Of a DNA stretch of 64,000 nt, positions 26,121-34,490 are shown in pieces. The number at the start of each line of letters is the position of its first letter. The stretch's first letter is position 1. Location: NCBI GenBank assembly GCA_963809825.1, contig CAWELJ010000011.1:124001-188000 (forward strand), written 5' to 3'. The translations under genes were made by a program, and so were the position numbers. The notes under the pieces are model-generated. The model was given only the letters and a program-made list of their open reading frames with translations, did not search any database and was not told the origin of the DNA. Source of the stretch: Bog-473 sp963809825 (GTDB lineage: Bacteria; Actinomycetota; Acidimicrobiia; Acidimicrobiales; RAAP-2).

Positions 26121-26735
26121 ATGGCGGCGACCCGCATAGAGCTCGTGCTCTTCGACCTCGGCGGGGTGCTCGTCGACCCCGGTGGCGTCGGGCCCATGCG
26201 GGCGCTCGCCGGCATCGCGACCGACGAGGAGCTCTGGTCGCGCTGGCTGAGCTGCCGCTGGGTGCGCGCCTTCGAGGCGGGTCGCTGCTCGTCGGAGGAG
26301 TTCGCCGCCGGCATGGTGGGCGACTGGGGCCTCGCGCTCGAGCCCACCGCCTTCCTCGAGGCGTTCGGGGGGTGGCACGGCGGTCCGTATCCGGGCGCGG
26401 TGGAGCTCGTCGCGACGGTTCGCGACGCGGCCCGCGTCGGCTGCCTCTCCAACACCAATGCGTTCCAGTGGGACACGCACTTCGAAGGAGCCCCCATCGT
26501 CAATGCCTTCGAGTTCCGATTCCTCTCCTTCGAGCTCGGGATGGTCAAGCCGGACCACGAGATCTTCGAGGAGGTCGCGGCGAGGCTGCCCGTCGCTCCG
26601 GCGGAGGTGCTCTTCCTCGACGACAACGCAGTCAACGTCGCCGGGGCGGAAGCAATCGGGTTCACGGCCCGCCACGTGCGCGGCATCGACGGAGCTCGCG
26701 TCGCGCTGGCGGCGGCGGGAGTCCTCGAGACCTGA
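26121..26735 (+). CDS. HAD-superfamily hydrolase (YihX-like)
   Basis: A 204-residue HAD phosphatase. The nucleophile motif reads FDLGGVL with Asp12, the form seen in YihX and epoxide-hydrolase N-domain relatives. A small helical cap follows, then SNTN (motif 2), MVKPDHEIF (motif 3 Lys) and FLDDNAVNV (motif 4). Because the usual second Asp is replaced, as in YihX relatives, dehalogenase activity is unlikely and phosphatase activity is likely. A leaderless promoter precedes it. Its link to the downstream lipid-type genes (59-bp gap) is unclear. Confidence 0.85.
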   Translation: MAATRIELVLFDLGGVLVDPGGVGPMRALAGIATDEELWSRWLSCRWVRAFEAGRCSSEEFAAGMVGDWGLALEPTAFLEAFGGWHGGPYPGAVELVATVRDAARVGCLSNTNAFQWDTHFEGAPIVNAFEFRFLSFELGMVKPDHEIFEEVAARLPVAPAEVLFLDDNAVNVAGAEAIGFTARHVRGIDGARVALAAAGVLET

Positions 26736-26794
26736 CCCGGCGCAGCGAGCCGCCGGACCGGCGCCGGGCGCGCCACCTGTGCCAACATGCCGCC

Positions 26795-27214
26795 ATGGTT
26801 GCCGACGGCCCGAGCCTGCGTCTCCTGCCGCGCCTGAGCGACGACGTCGCCTTCTTCTGGACCTCCGGCGCCGACGGCGTGCTGCGGCTGCAGCGCTGCA
26901 ACGCCTGCGGCTTCTACATCCACCCGCCCGGCCCCGTCTGTCCGCGCTGTCTGTCGCGCGACCTGGCGCCCCAGGAGGTCAGCGGCCGCGGCCACGTCGA
27001 GACCTTCACCGTCAATTACCAGCAGTGGATCCCGGGGAGCGACACCTACATCATCGCCTGGGTGTCGATCGATGAGCAGCCCAGCGTGCGGCTGACCACG
27101 AACCTGGTCGGCGTCGAGCCCGACGACGTGCACGTCGGCATGCCGGTCCGGGTGGTCTTCGAGCACGTCGAGGACGTGTGGCTGCCGCTGTTCACGCCCG
27201 AGGGCGCGTCGTGA
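26795..27214 (+). CDS. DUF35 / OB-fold protein with zinc ribbon (acyl-CoA-binding partner)
   Basis: A 139-residue protein with an N-terminal rubredoxin-like zinc ribbon (Cys35, Cys38, Cys49, Cys52: CNACG...CPRC) and a C-terminal OB fold (GRGHVETFTVNY, GMPVRVVF). DUF35 proteins are obligate partners of thiolase-like proteins; ChsH2 with Ltp2 in the cholesterol pathway is the known example. Its stop overlaps the GTG of the thiolase-like gene (GTGA), which strongly supports a complex with that protein. Role inferred from family and context. Confidence 0.88.
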   Translation: MVADGPSLRLLPRLSDDVAFFWTSGADGVLRLQRCNACGFYIHPPGPVCPRCLSRDLAPQEVSGRGHVETFTVNYQQWIPGSDTYIIAWVSIDEQPSVRLTTNLVGVEPDDVHVGMPVRVVFEHVEDVWLPLFTPEGAS

Positions 27215-28449
27215 GCCCACCACCGGCAGAGGAGCCGTTGGAACGCCGGGCGATCATCTCGGGCATCGGGCAGTCCGCCGTGGGGCGCCGGCTCGGGCGC
27301 TCCGACCTCGATCTCACCGTCGAGGCGGCGTTGGAGGCGATCGCCGACGCCGGACTGACCCGTGACGACATCGACGGCATCTCGACGTACCCCGGCATGG
27401 GCGCCGGCACCGCCGGCTTCGGCGGGCCGACGACCCCCGAGGTCCAGGACGCCCTCGGACTGTCGCTCAACTGGCACGACGGGGGCGGCGAGGGGCCGGG
27501 TCAGATGCGCGCCGTACAGGTGGCGGCGCTCGCCGTGGCGGCCGGGCTGGCCCGCCACGTCTTGGTGTACCGGACCGTCACCGAGGGCAGCGCCCAGGGC
27601 ACGGGCGGCCGGCAGGGCATCGGTGTGCCTTCCGGAGGCGGCGGGGGCTCCATGCCCCGCTTCGGCAGCTTCATGCAGTGGTCGCTCCCCTTCGGGGCGG
27701 CGTCGGCCGCCAATTGGCTCGCCATGGTCGCCCAGCGCCGCGTGCACGAGTTCGGCCTCACCCGTGAGCAGATGGGCCAGATCGCGCTGAACGGGCGCCG
27801 CAACGCCGCCCTGAACCCCAAGGCCATCTACAGCGACCCGATGTCGATGGAGGACTACCTGGCGGCCCGCATGATCACGACGCCGCTCTGCCTCTTCGAC
27901 TGCGACGCGCCCTGTGACGGCTCCACCACCGTCATCGTCTCGCACCGTGACGTGGCCGCCGACCTCGACCACCCGGCCGTGCACATCAACGCCATCGGCA
28001 CGGCTCTGCGGGGGAGGCCGAGCTGGGACCAGTTCGACGACATGACCTCCATGGCGGCCCGCGACGCCGGCGCCTCCCTGTGGGAGCGCACCGAGCTCAC
28101 GCCCTCCGACGTCGACACGGCGCAGCTCTACGACGGTTTCTCCATCCTCGCCATGGTGTGGCTCGAGGCGCTCGGGTTCTGCGGCCGTGGTGAGAGCGGG
28201 CCCTTCATTGAGGGCGGAGCCAACATCGCGCGCGACGGCCTGTTGCCGCTGAACACTGCGGGGGGCCAGCTCTCGGGCGGCCGACTGCACGGTTTCGGCT
28301 TCATCCACGAGGCGTGCGTGCAGCTGCGCGGCGAGGGCGGCCAACGCCAGGTCGCGCGGCCCGGTGGGCGCGGTCCCGAGGTGGCCGCGGTGGCCAACGG
28401 CGGCGGGCCGATCGCGGGCACCATGCTGCTGACCCGCGGCGCCGGCTAA
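27211..28449 (+). CDS. thiolase-like lipid-transfer protein (Ltp/SCP-x), lacking the thiolase Cys
   Basis: A 412-residue thiolase-fold protein. The N-terminal ISGIGQSAVGR and the C-terminal LNTAGGQLSGGRLHGFGF match the SCP-x/Ltp branch. Where true thiolases have the nucleophilic Cys, the segment reads GGGEGPGQMRAVQVAAL with no cysteine, so thiolysis is unlikely. Ltp2-type proteins that form complexes with DUF35 are retro-aldolases that cleave beta-hydroxyacyl-CoAs; the upstream overlapping DUF35 gene fits that role here. Compare the paralogue at 50673, which keeps the Cys. Confidence 0.85.
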   Translation: MSPPPAEEPLERRAIISGIGQSAVGRRLGRSDLDLTVEAALEAIADAGLTRDDIDGISTYPGMGAGTAGFGGPTTPEVQDALGLSLNWHDGGGEGPGQMRAVQVAALAVAAGLARHVLVYRTVTEGSAQGTGGRQGIGVPSGGGGGSMPRFGSFMQWSLPFGAASAANWLAMVAQRRVHEFGLTREQMGQIALNGRRNAALNPKAIYSDPMSMEDYLAARMITTPLCLFDCDAPCDGSTTVIVSHRDVAADLDHPAVHINAIGTALRGRPSWDQFDDMTSMAARDAGASLWERTELTPSDVDTAQLYDGFSILAMVWLEALGFCGRGESGPFIEGGANIARDGLLPLNTAGGQLSGGRLHGFGFIHEACVQLRGEGGQRQVARPGGRGPEVAAVANGGGPIAGTMLLTRGAG

Positions 28450-28522
28450 CGAGGCTCGCACCCCGCCATCCCTGTCGACACCGCACCCACGGCGATCGGA
28501 AGACCACCGGGTGCAGCCGGCG

Positions 28523-30070
28523 TCACCCCTTGAGCACAGGGCTCAACATGGCCGCAGCGAACCGGAAGGCTCCCGACGAGTAGACGCTGCACTCTGCGAA
28601 GTAGTTCACGATGGTCACGGTTGCAGTCGGGCAGAAGTGCACTCCGTCCGGCGCCCGGACGACATCCGTGCCCGAGGGCCCGGGGCAGGGCTCGCCGGAG
28701 AGGCACGGGAGCGTCCATGTGAACGACCCGTAGGCCATGACGGCCTGGCCGGCATCGACATAGTCGACGCCCGTGTTGGCCGCCGCCAGCGAGGCGTAGA
28801 GCTGATTCAGCGTGGCCACGTTGACGTTCAAACTCGGAGACTCGTCGTAGGGGAGGCCGATCAGGAAGACCTCCGCTCCGTCTGCACGAAATAGGTCGAT
28901 CGCCGCCTGCATGTCCGCTTGATACTTCGCGTAGTACTGCGGTGATCCGATGGGGTCTCCCGCCATGCACGGCGTGTAGTCGCCACCGCTGAATTCGATG
29001 ACCACGGCGGTCGGATGGAAGGCCGCGTCATCCGCAGGCATGTTCGGAAACCAGTCGCAGACGGCGGTTCCGGGGAAGGCCCGCACGAAGGCCGAGCCGC
29101 CGGCCGCCTGTGCGAGGGTGTCGAAATCCTGGCCGGCCTCCATGCCCAACGAGTCCCCGTAGAAGGCGACCCTGGGCGGCACCGAGGGTGGTGGACCGAC
29201 GGGCGCGGCGTCACCCATGGCGAAGCTGGCGCCGTCGGACGCCACCTCCCAGTACCCCTTGCCATGGGGGGTGATTGCCATGGCCACCAGTGGCGCGTTC
29301 AGATGCGCGCCAGCCTCGGAGCCCTCGAACGCGGCGTCCCCGAGGGCGAAGATCCCGCCGTCGGACGCCACCTCCCAGTACCCCTTGCCGTCGGGGGTGG
29401 CCGCCAGGCCCACCACCGGCGCACTGAGGTGCAGGCCGCCCATCGACCCCTCGAAGGCGGCGTTGCCGAAGGCGAAGATGCCGCCGTCGGACGCCACCTC
29501 CCAGTACCCCTTGCCGTCGGGGGTGGCCGCCAGGCCCACCACCGGCGCCTCGAGCTGCCGGCCGCCCATCGACCCCTCGAAGGCGGCGTTCCCGAAGGCG
29601 AAGATGCCGCCGTCGGACGCCACCTCCCAGTACCCGCGTCCGTCGGGGGTGGCCGCCAGGCCCACCACGGGCGCATCCAGCTGCCGGCCGCCCATCGACC
29701 CCTCGAAGGCGGCGTTCCCGAAGGCGAAGATGCCGCCGTCGGATGCGACCTCCCGGTACCCGTTGCCGTCGGGGGTGGCCGCCAGGCCCACCACCGGCGC
29801 CTCGAGCTGCTGGCCGCCCATCGACCCCTCGAAGGCGGCGTCCCCGAGAGCGAATACGCCGCCGTCGGACGCCACCTCCCAGAGGCCCTTCCCGTCGGGA
29901 GTGGCCACCGCACCGACGACCGGGTGGGCGAGGCTCGCCGCTTTGGCCACCCCCGCCGGGACGATGGAGCACAGGCCGCCGAGGATCGCGGCGGTCAAGA
30001 ACGTGAAGCTGGTGCCGACGGCGACGACGCGACGGCCTTTTCGCACGGGGCCAGTCTGGCAGTCCTGCAT
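28523..30070 (-). CDS. secreted repeat protein with C-terminal SGNH hydrolase domain
   Basis: A 515-residue exported protein. A signal peptide (basic KGRR then TFLTAAILGGLC) ends near residue 44. Residues 50-292 hold six units of a 42-residue repeat (PVVGLAATPDG...GYWEVASDGGIFAFG), the last truncated, which probably form a beta-propeller-like or solenoid module. A Pro-rich linker leads to an SGNH/GDSL domain with the FYGDSLGMEAG block at about residue 300. This may be a surface esterase or glycan deacetylase carried on a binding module. The start could also be a GTG at 30046; neither has a good ribosome site. Confidence 0.82.
   Translation of the reverse strand: MQDCQTGPVRKGRRVVAVGTSFTFLTAAILGGLCSIVPAGVAKAASLAHPVVGAVATPDGKGLWEVASDGGVFALGDAAFEGSMGGQQLEAPVVGLAATPDGNGYREVASDGGIFAFGNAAFEGSMGGRQLDAPVVGLAATPDGRGYWEVASDGGIFAFGNAAFEGSMGGRQLEAPVVGLAATPDGKGYWEVASDGGIFAFGNAAFEGSMGGLHLSAPVVGLAATPDGKGYWEVASDGGIFALGDAAFEGSEAGAHLNAPLVAMAITPHGKGYWEVASDGASFAMGDAAPVGPPPSVPPRVAFYGDSLGMEAGQDFDTLAQAAGGSAFVRAFPGTAVCDWFPNMPADDAAFHPTAVVIEFSGGDYTPCMAGDPIGSPQYYAKYQADMQAAIDLFRADGAEVFLIGLPYDESPSLNVNVATLNQLYASLAAANTGVDYVDAGQAVMAYGSFTWTLPCLSGEPCPGPSGTDVVRAPDGVHFCPTATVTIVNYFAECSVYSSGAFRFAAAMLSPVLKG
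29195..29923 (-). repeat. 126-bp tandem repeat array inside the SGNH gene
   Basis: Five full units and one partial unit of 126 bp each. The anchor CCGCCGTCGG recurs at 29355, 29481, 29607, 29733 and 29859, exactly 126 bp apart, and a variant is at 29229. Central units are nearly identical at DNA level, including third codon positions, which indicates recent duplication or gene conversion. Confidence 0.9.
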
Positions 30071-30110
30071 GACGAGAGCCGAGAGGGCTGCCCGCGAGCC
30101 GCGCCCGGCG

Positions 30111-31772
30111 TCAGGCCGGTTTCGTGCCGGCCAGGTGGTGCGCGGCGCGCGCCGCCAGCGCGACCAGGGTCAGGGTCGGGCCGTAGCCGCTCGACGTGAC
30201 GAACACGGACGAGTCCGCGACGACGACGTTGTCGAGGGTGTGCACCCGTCCCCAGCGGTCCACCACGGACGTCTCGGGGTTGTCGCCCATGCGTGCCGTC
30301 CCGATGACGTGGCGGCTCTCGGGCACGGGGGTCGCCCCGACGCCGTGGTACGAGACGCCCGGTGACGAGGTGTGGAGCACCCACGCCGCGCCCATCTCCT
30401 CGAGCACGGACTGCAGGATCTTCCCGTGGTACTTCGACGCGGCCAGCTCGTGCGGGCCGGGCTGGTAGGTCACGCGCGCCACCGGGAACCCCCTGACGTC
30501 ACGCACCGATGGGCTGAGGTCCACCGTGTTGGTGGGGTACGGCAGGTCCTCGCCCTGCATGATGAAGGCCCACATGCGCTCGCGCAGGTTCGACTCGCGC
30601 ATGGCCTGCGCATGGCCACGGCCCCACGGCGAGTGGCGCGCCTCCATGATCGGCAGCCCCCCGCCGCTGTGCTCGACCAGTCCACCGCGGAACCACGGCA
30701 GCCCCGCACCGAGAGCCGCCTCGCGCGAGCGTTCGTCCTGCACCATCGCGTCGTCGTGCACGTGCGTGACGGCGCGGCCCTTGTGCGGGTGCAGCCGCAG
30801 GTGCGGGAAGTGGCCGACGACGATCGTCTGGAAGTGCACCATCAGGTGGCGGCCCAGTGCCGGGTGCTCCAGTCCGGAGAGCAGGAGGATGCGCGGCGTC
30901 TCGATGGCACCGCCGGCCACGATGACGAGCTTGGCGTCCATCGTGCGGGTGACGCCGTCCGGCCCGATGAACTCCACGCCGGTGGCCGTCCGGCCCTGGG
31001 TCACGATCCGGCTCACATAGGTCTCGGCCATCAGCTCGAGCCGTCCGGTCGCCATGGCCCGGGTGAGGAGCGCGACCGGATCACCCTTGGCATGGATCGG
31101 GCAGCCGAAGAACGCGCAGTACCCGCAGTTGTTGCACGCGGGCCGGCCGTCGTAGGCGATGCTGTTGGCGGCGGTCGGCGCCTCGTAGGGATGGAGCCCG
31201 ACCTTCTCGGCCGCGGCGGACGACAGCACTGCACCGTACATCGGCGCACCGGGCGGCATCGGGTAGGGCCCGGACCGCCAGGCGGCAAAGGGGTTCGCAC
31301 CCTCCCGACCGGCCACGCCGATGGCGCGTTCGACCTCGGCGTAAAACGGCTCGAGCTCGTCGTAGTCGATCGGCCAGTCGTCGACCGCGGCACCGTCCTG
31401 CGGTCCGTAAGTGGAGAAGAGGCCGAAGTCCTCCTCCCGGAAGCGCGGCACCTTGCCGTCGGCGTGGGTCCCCCCGCCCCCGACCGTCGTGGGGATTGAG
31501 TTCACCTCGCCCACGTGCGTGTGCTCGCCCTCCTCGGCGGAGCGCCGGAACGCCCTCGGCTCGATGAGCGGGTCCGGACCGAGGAAGTAGCGCGAGATGA
31601 ACTTGATCTCGTCGTTCGAGTAGTCACCCGACGGCCGGGTGGGATCATCGGGATCCAGCAGGTGGTTGCGCCCTTTCTCCATGACGACCACCGACCAGCC
31701 GGCGCGCGTCAGCACCTCGGCCGCCGTCGCCCCCCCGGGGCCGGATCCGATGATGACCGCGTCGGCCGTCAT
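30111..31772 (-). CDS. GMC-family FAD oxidoreductase
   Basis: A 553-residue flavoprotein. The FAD motif VIIGSGPGGATAAEVL is at the N-terminus, and the C-terminal HVIGTARMGDNPETSVVD plus TSSGYGPTLT are the GMC_oxred_C blocks. A four-Cys segment, CNNCGYCAFFGC (about residue 210), resembles the iron-sulfur loop of membrane-type glucose/fructose dehydrogenases. The ATG overlaps the stop of the small-subunit gene (ATGA). It would oxidise an alcohol and pass electrons on rather than to oxygen. The substrate may be a sugar, sterol or terpene alcohol. Confidence 0.88.
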   Translation of the reverse strand: MTADAVIIGSGPGGATAAEVLTRAGWSVVVMEKGRNHLLDPDDPTRPSGDYSNDEIKFISRYFLGPDPLIEPRAFRRSAEEGEHTHVGEVNSIPTTVGGGGTHADGKVPRFREEDFGLFSTYGPQDGAAVDDWPIDYDELEPFYAEVERAIGVAGREGANPFAAWRSGPYPMPPGAPMYGAVLSSAAAEKVGLHPYEAPTAANSIAYDGRPACNNCGYCAFFGCPIHAKGDPVALLTRAMATGRLELMAETYVSRIVTQGRTATGVEFIGPDGVTRTMDAKLVIVAGGAIETPRILLLSGLEHPALGRHLMVHFQTIVVGHFPHLRLHPHKGRAVTHVHDDAMVQDERSREAALGAGLPWFRGGLVEHSGGGLPIMEARHSPWGRGHAQAMRESNLRERMWAFIMQGEDLPYPTNTVDLSPSVRDVRGFPVARVTYQPGPHELAASKYHGKILQSVLEEMGAAWVLHTSSPGVSYHGVGATPVPESRHVIGTARMGDNPETSVVDRWGRVHTLDNVVVADSSVFVTSSGYGPTLTLVALAARAAHHLAGTKPA

Positions 31773-32332
31773 GGCTGGGACACCTCGGTGTCGCTGTACC
31801 CGCGCGGTTGCACGTCCCCGTCGTACCCGATGTAGTCCCAGCCGACGCAGTCGCGGTTCCCGCCGTACTCCGGTGCGCCGTACATGCCCTCGCAGCAGTG
31901 CTCCCACAGCAGCTCACAGAAGGCCGCGTCGGCGCGCAGGCGGCGCCGCTGCTCCGACCCGTCCACTGCGGCGAAGTCCTCACCCAGCGCAGCGAGCCCT
32001 TCCCGATAGCGTTGCTGGAGCCCCACCACGGGCCCGTTGAACTCGCGCTCGCGGATCCCCTGCGATCCCTCGAGCCGCGTGCGCCAGGCCAGTTCGTCGA
32101 GCCGGGGGAGCCGGTGGAAGGAGGCGAAGCCGGCGACGCCGCCCTTGCGGCCCGAGGTCGGCCCCCCCGCCCAAATCCGGGGCGGGTCGAACGAGAAGGC
32201 GCCGAGGAAGCCGTCGATGTAGTCGGCCACTCCCGCCTCCTCGGCTCCCGGAGCGCCCTGGTCGGACGGCATCATCTGCGCGCAGGCAGCCCGGAGGGTG
32301 CCGAACTCCTGCTCGTTCAGCCAGACGGGCAC
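31769..32332 (-). CDS. gluconate 2-dehydrogenase subunit 3-like protein
   Basis: A 187-residue protein of the small gamma subunit family that accompanies FAD-dependent gluconate, fructose and glucose dehydrogenases. The family start LNEQEFGTLRAACAQMMPSD and later helices are recognisable. Usual family members carry a Tat signal and pull the catalytic subunit out of the cell; here no twin-arginine signal is seen, so the complex may be cytoplasmic. The GTG at 32332 was chosen because TACGTT lies 6 nt upstream (leaderless). Operator copy 3 lies further upstream. It is followed directly by the GMC subunit. Confidence 0.8.
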   Translation of the reverse strand: MPVWLNEQEFGTLRAACAQMMPSDQGAPGAEEAGVADYIDGFLGAFSFDPPRIWAGGPTSGRKGGVAGFASFHRLPRLDELAWRTRLEGSQGIREREFNGPVVGLQQRYREGLAALGEDFAAVDGSEQRRRLRADAAFCELLWEHCCEGMYGAPEYGGNRDCVGWDYIGYDGDVQPRGYSDTEVSQP

Positions 32333-32338
32333 CGGGCA

Positions 32339-32344
32339 AACGTA
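32339..32344 (-). promoter_or_regulatory. -10 box of the GMC operon (leaderless)
   Basis: The minus strand reads TACGTT, which ends 6 nt before the GTG at 32332. Operator copy 3 begins 21 bp further upstream, over the expected -35 region. Confidence 0.5.
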
Positions 32345-32365
32345 GCGTGACACCGCCCCAGTTGC

Positions 32366-32379
32366 TGACGCTGCTGTCA
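32366..32379. promoter_or_regulatory. candidate operator, TGACRCNNGYGTCA palindrome (copy 3)
   Basis: TGACGCTGCTGTCA lies 34 bp upstream of the GMC small-subunit gene and downstream of the stop of the DUF1023 gene. It covers the -35 area of the GMC promoter. Confidence 0.6.
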
Positions 32380-32397
32380 GGTTCGTGGTGTGGGGGC

Positions 32398-33516
32398 TCA
32401 GGCCGTTCCGGACCCGGCATCCGTGTCGCCCTCCGCCGACGCCGCGGTCGGAGCGGCCGGCCCGTCCTCGGGGAGCGCGCCGACCCGGTGGGCAACCCAG
32501 AGCAGGGCGCGCTCGCTCTCGTCGAGCACGTCCGCGACGAAGTTGCCGGTCTCGTTCGCGCTGAGGTCCACCAGCCGGCACCAGTTGGTGAGCAGACGGA
32601 AGCCCGGGCCGCGGTAGTGCCGCCCCGCCATCCGTACGGGCACGGCGGGCATCCGGAGGACCCAGGCCACCAGGCCGCCGGCGATCTCGGGGAAGGCCGA
32701 GCGGTGCCGGGCGATCTCGGAGTAGGCGCCCGTCACGACGTCCACCATGTTCTCGAGCGCTTCGGACCCCGGCTCGAAGTAACTCGAATGCGCCGCCACC
32801 GGCGGATGCTCCGGCGCGTTCGTGCTCATCCTGGTGCCGCCGAAGGTCGGTGCGCTCGGTGGCACCCCGAAGACGCCCAGCTCGGCGACCGCGTCACCGG
32901 GCGCCTGCTCGGAGAAGAAATGCGACTGCTCGACATGGAGGTCGCGGAGTTCGTCGACGGTCATGCCCGGACTTCCCGCCACGACGACGTCGGTGACCTG
33001 CAGGCCACAATCGGCCAATGCCGCGCCCGCCACGATGGACCCGAAGCTGTGCGCGATCAAGGTGAGCGACTGGTCCGGGCGCAGCGACAGGGAGGCCACG
33101 AAGGCCGTCAGGTCGCCGGCCGCGACGAGGAGATCCTCCCCGCACTCGATGGATCCCGCGGCGGCGGCCACGACGTCGGCGGGGTTGTCATAGCCCTTCC
33201 ACAGCACCACCGCGGTGGACTCGGCGGCGTCGAACACCGTGCGGGCCTCGGGGATCCAGTCGTCGCGCAGGTTGGTGCCGTCGCCGACGCCCGGCACCAT
33301 GACCGCCACGTGGTCGGCGCTTTCCAGATCGCCGAAGCGGACCGCATAGTGCTGCAGCTGCGGGCGGTAGACGAGGACATCCCCGCCGCACCCCAGGAGT
33401 GCCTCGAGGAGCTTCACCCGGTCCGTGTCGCCTTCGGCCTCTGCAGCGGCGAGGTCCCTCTTCACCGCGATGAGGTTGTTGGCGGCACGGCGGAGCAACG
33501 GGTCCGTTCCGGGCAT
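32398..33516 (-). CDS. DUF1023 alpha/beta hydrolase
   Basis: A 372-residue protein of the DUF1023 family of alpha/beta hydrolases common in actinobacteria. The core reads VAVMVPGVGDG (first strand and oxyanion loop), LIAHSFGSIVA (nucleophile Ser) and VVVAGSPGM. No signal peptide is seen. The ATG at 33516 was chosen over a TTG two codons upstream. The substrate is unknown. It lies between operator copy 3 on its downstream side and the divergent DMT transporter. Confidence 0.82.
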   Translation of the reverse strand: MPGTDPLLRRAANNLIAVKRDLAAAEAEGDTDRVKLLEALLGCGGDVLVYRPQLQHYAVRFGDLESADHVAVMVPGVGDGTNLRDDWIPEARTVFDAAESTAVVLWKGYDNPADVVAAAAGSIECGEDLLVAAGDLTAFVASLSLRPDQSLTLIAHSFGSIVAGAALADCGLQVTDVVVAGSPGMTVDELRDLHVEQSHFFSEQAPGDAVAELGVFGVPPSAPTFGGTRMSTNAPEHPPVAAHSSYFEPGSEALENMVDVVTGAYSEIARHRSAFPEIAGGLVAWVLRMPAVPVRMAGRHYRGPGFRLLTNWCRLVDLSANETGNFVADVLDESERALLWVAHRVGALPEDGPAAPTAASAEGDTDAGSGTA

Positions 33517-33556
33517 GCACAAGGTTACGCTCCCGGCGCGGCGCGATCGCGCTGCC

Positions 33557-33562
33557 TAACCT
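33557..33562 (+). promoter_or_regulatory. -10 box of the DMT transporter gene (leaderless)
   Basis: TAACCT ends 8 nt before the ATG at 33571, with no ribosome site. Confidence 0.45.
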
Positions 33563-33570
33563 GGTCCGGC

Positions 33571-34446
33571 ATGGGTGAGGCCCTGGCCATCCTCGCGGCG
33601 GTGTTGTTCGCTCTCGGCACCGTTCTCCAGCAGAAGGGGACCCTCAGCACCGAGGCGACGGGAGATGACCCGCGGTTCCTGCTCCAGATCCTGCACCGTC
33701 CCGTGTGGTTGGCCGGCGCCGCCCTGCAGTCCTCGGGCTGGGTCGTCCAGGCGATGGCGCTCGACCGGGCTTCCCTGGTCGTGGTCCAGTCCCTCACGGC
33801 GCTCAGCCTGGTGCTCGCACTCCCCCTCGGGGCGGTGCTCACCGCGCAGCACATCGGCCGGCGTGAGCTGTCCGGCGCCACCCTGACCCTGCTCGGGATC
33901 GTCTTCTTCATCTCGGCGGGGCAACCCCAGGGCGGCACGTCGAGTCCGGGCGCCGCGGCCTGGTGGGCCGCCTGCCTGGTGACGGGAGCGCTCGTGCTCG
34001 CACTGTTCATCGTGGGGAGGCGCTTCAGCGGTGCGGCCAAGGCCCTGACGTACGGTGCCGCAGCGGGACTGGGCTACGGCCTGCAGGCGGCGGTGACCAA
34101 GACCTTCGTGACCGAGATCGGCGGCGGCGTCCTCGCCTTGCTCAGCACCTGGTCGGTGTACGTGCTGATCATCAGCGCCGTGAGCGGGTTCGCCCTGCAG
34201 CAGTCCGCGTTGAAGACCGGCGTCCTGGCGCCGGCCATGGCGTCGAGCAATTCGGTGACCCTGTTCTCGAGCGTGATCCTCGGCATCGCCGTGTACGGGG
34301 AGTCGCTGGCCAAGGGCGGGTCCTCCCACGCCGGATCCGCCGTCCTCGGCCTCGTGGTCGCGATCGTGGGGATCGCGCTGCTCGCCGGCTCCGAGGCGCC
34401 GCAGGAGACCGAGACCGGCACGGCGAACCCCTCCCCCGCCACGTGA
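33571..34446 (+). CDS. DMT-superfamily transporter (EamA/NIPA-like)
   Basis: A 291-residue integral membrane protein with about nine predicted helices in two EamA-like repeats. It begins with ILAAVLFALGTVLQQKG, typical of the NIPA/DMT subgroup of actinobacteria, and the second half includes GFALQQSALKTG. NIPA members carry magnesium; other DMT proteins export metabolites, so the cargo is open. A short polar C-terminal tail follows. It is leaderless, and the DedA gene follows with its own -10 element. Confidence 0.8.
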   Translation: MGEALAILAAVLFALGTVLQQKGTLSTEATGDDPRFLLQILHRPVWLAGAALQSSGWVVQAMALDRASLVVVQSLTALSLVLALPLGAVLTAQHIGRRELSGATLTLLGIVFFISAGQPQGGTSSPGAAAWWAACLVTGALVLALFIVGRRFSGAAKALTYGAAAGLGYGLQAAVTKTFVTEIGGGVLALLSTWSVYVLIISAVSGFALQQSALKTGVLAPAMASSNSVTLFSSVILGIAVYGESLAKGGSSHAGSAVLGLVVAIVGIALLAGSEAPQETETGTANPSPAT

Positions 34447-34478
34447 GCGGCACCCCCGCGTGGCGACCGGCGCAGGCC

Positions 34479-34484
34479 TAGTTT
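34479..34484 (+). promoter_or_regulatory. -10 box of the DedA gene (leaderless)
   Basis: TAGTTT ends 6 nt before the GTG at 34491. Confidence 0.45.
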
Positions 34485-34490
34485 CCGGCC

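Noticed and set aside
29195..29923. CRISPR-like array
   Set aside because: The period is 126 bp without unique spacers, and it encodes an in-frame 42-residue protein repeat.
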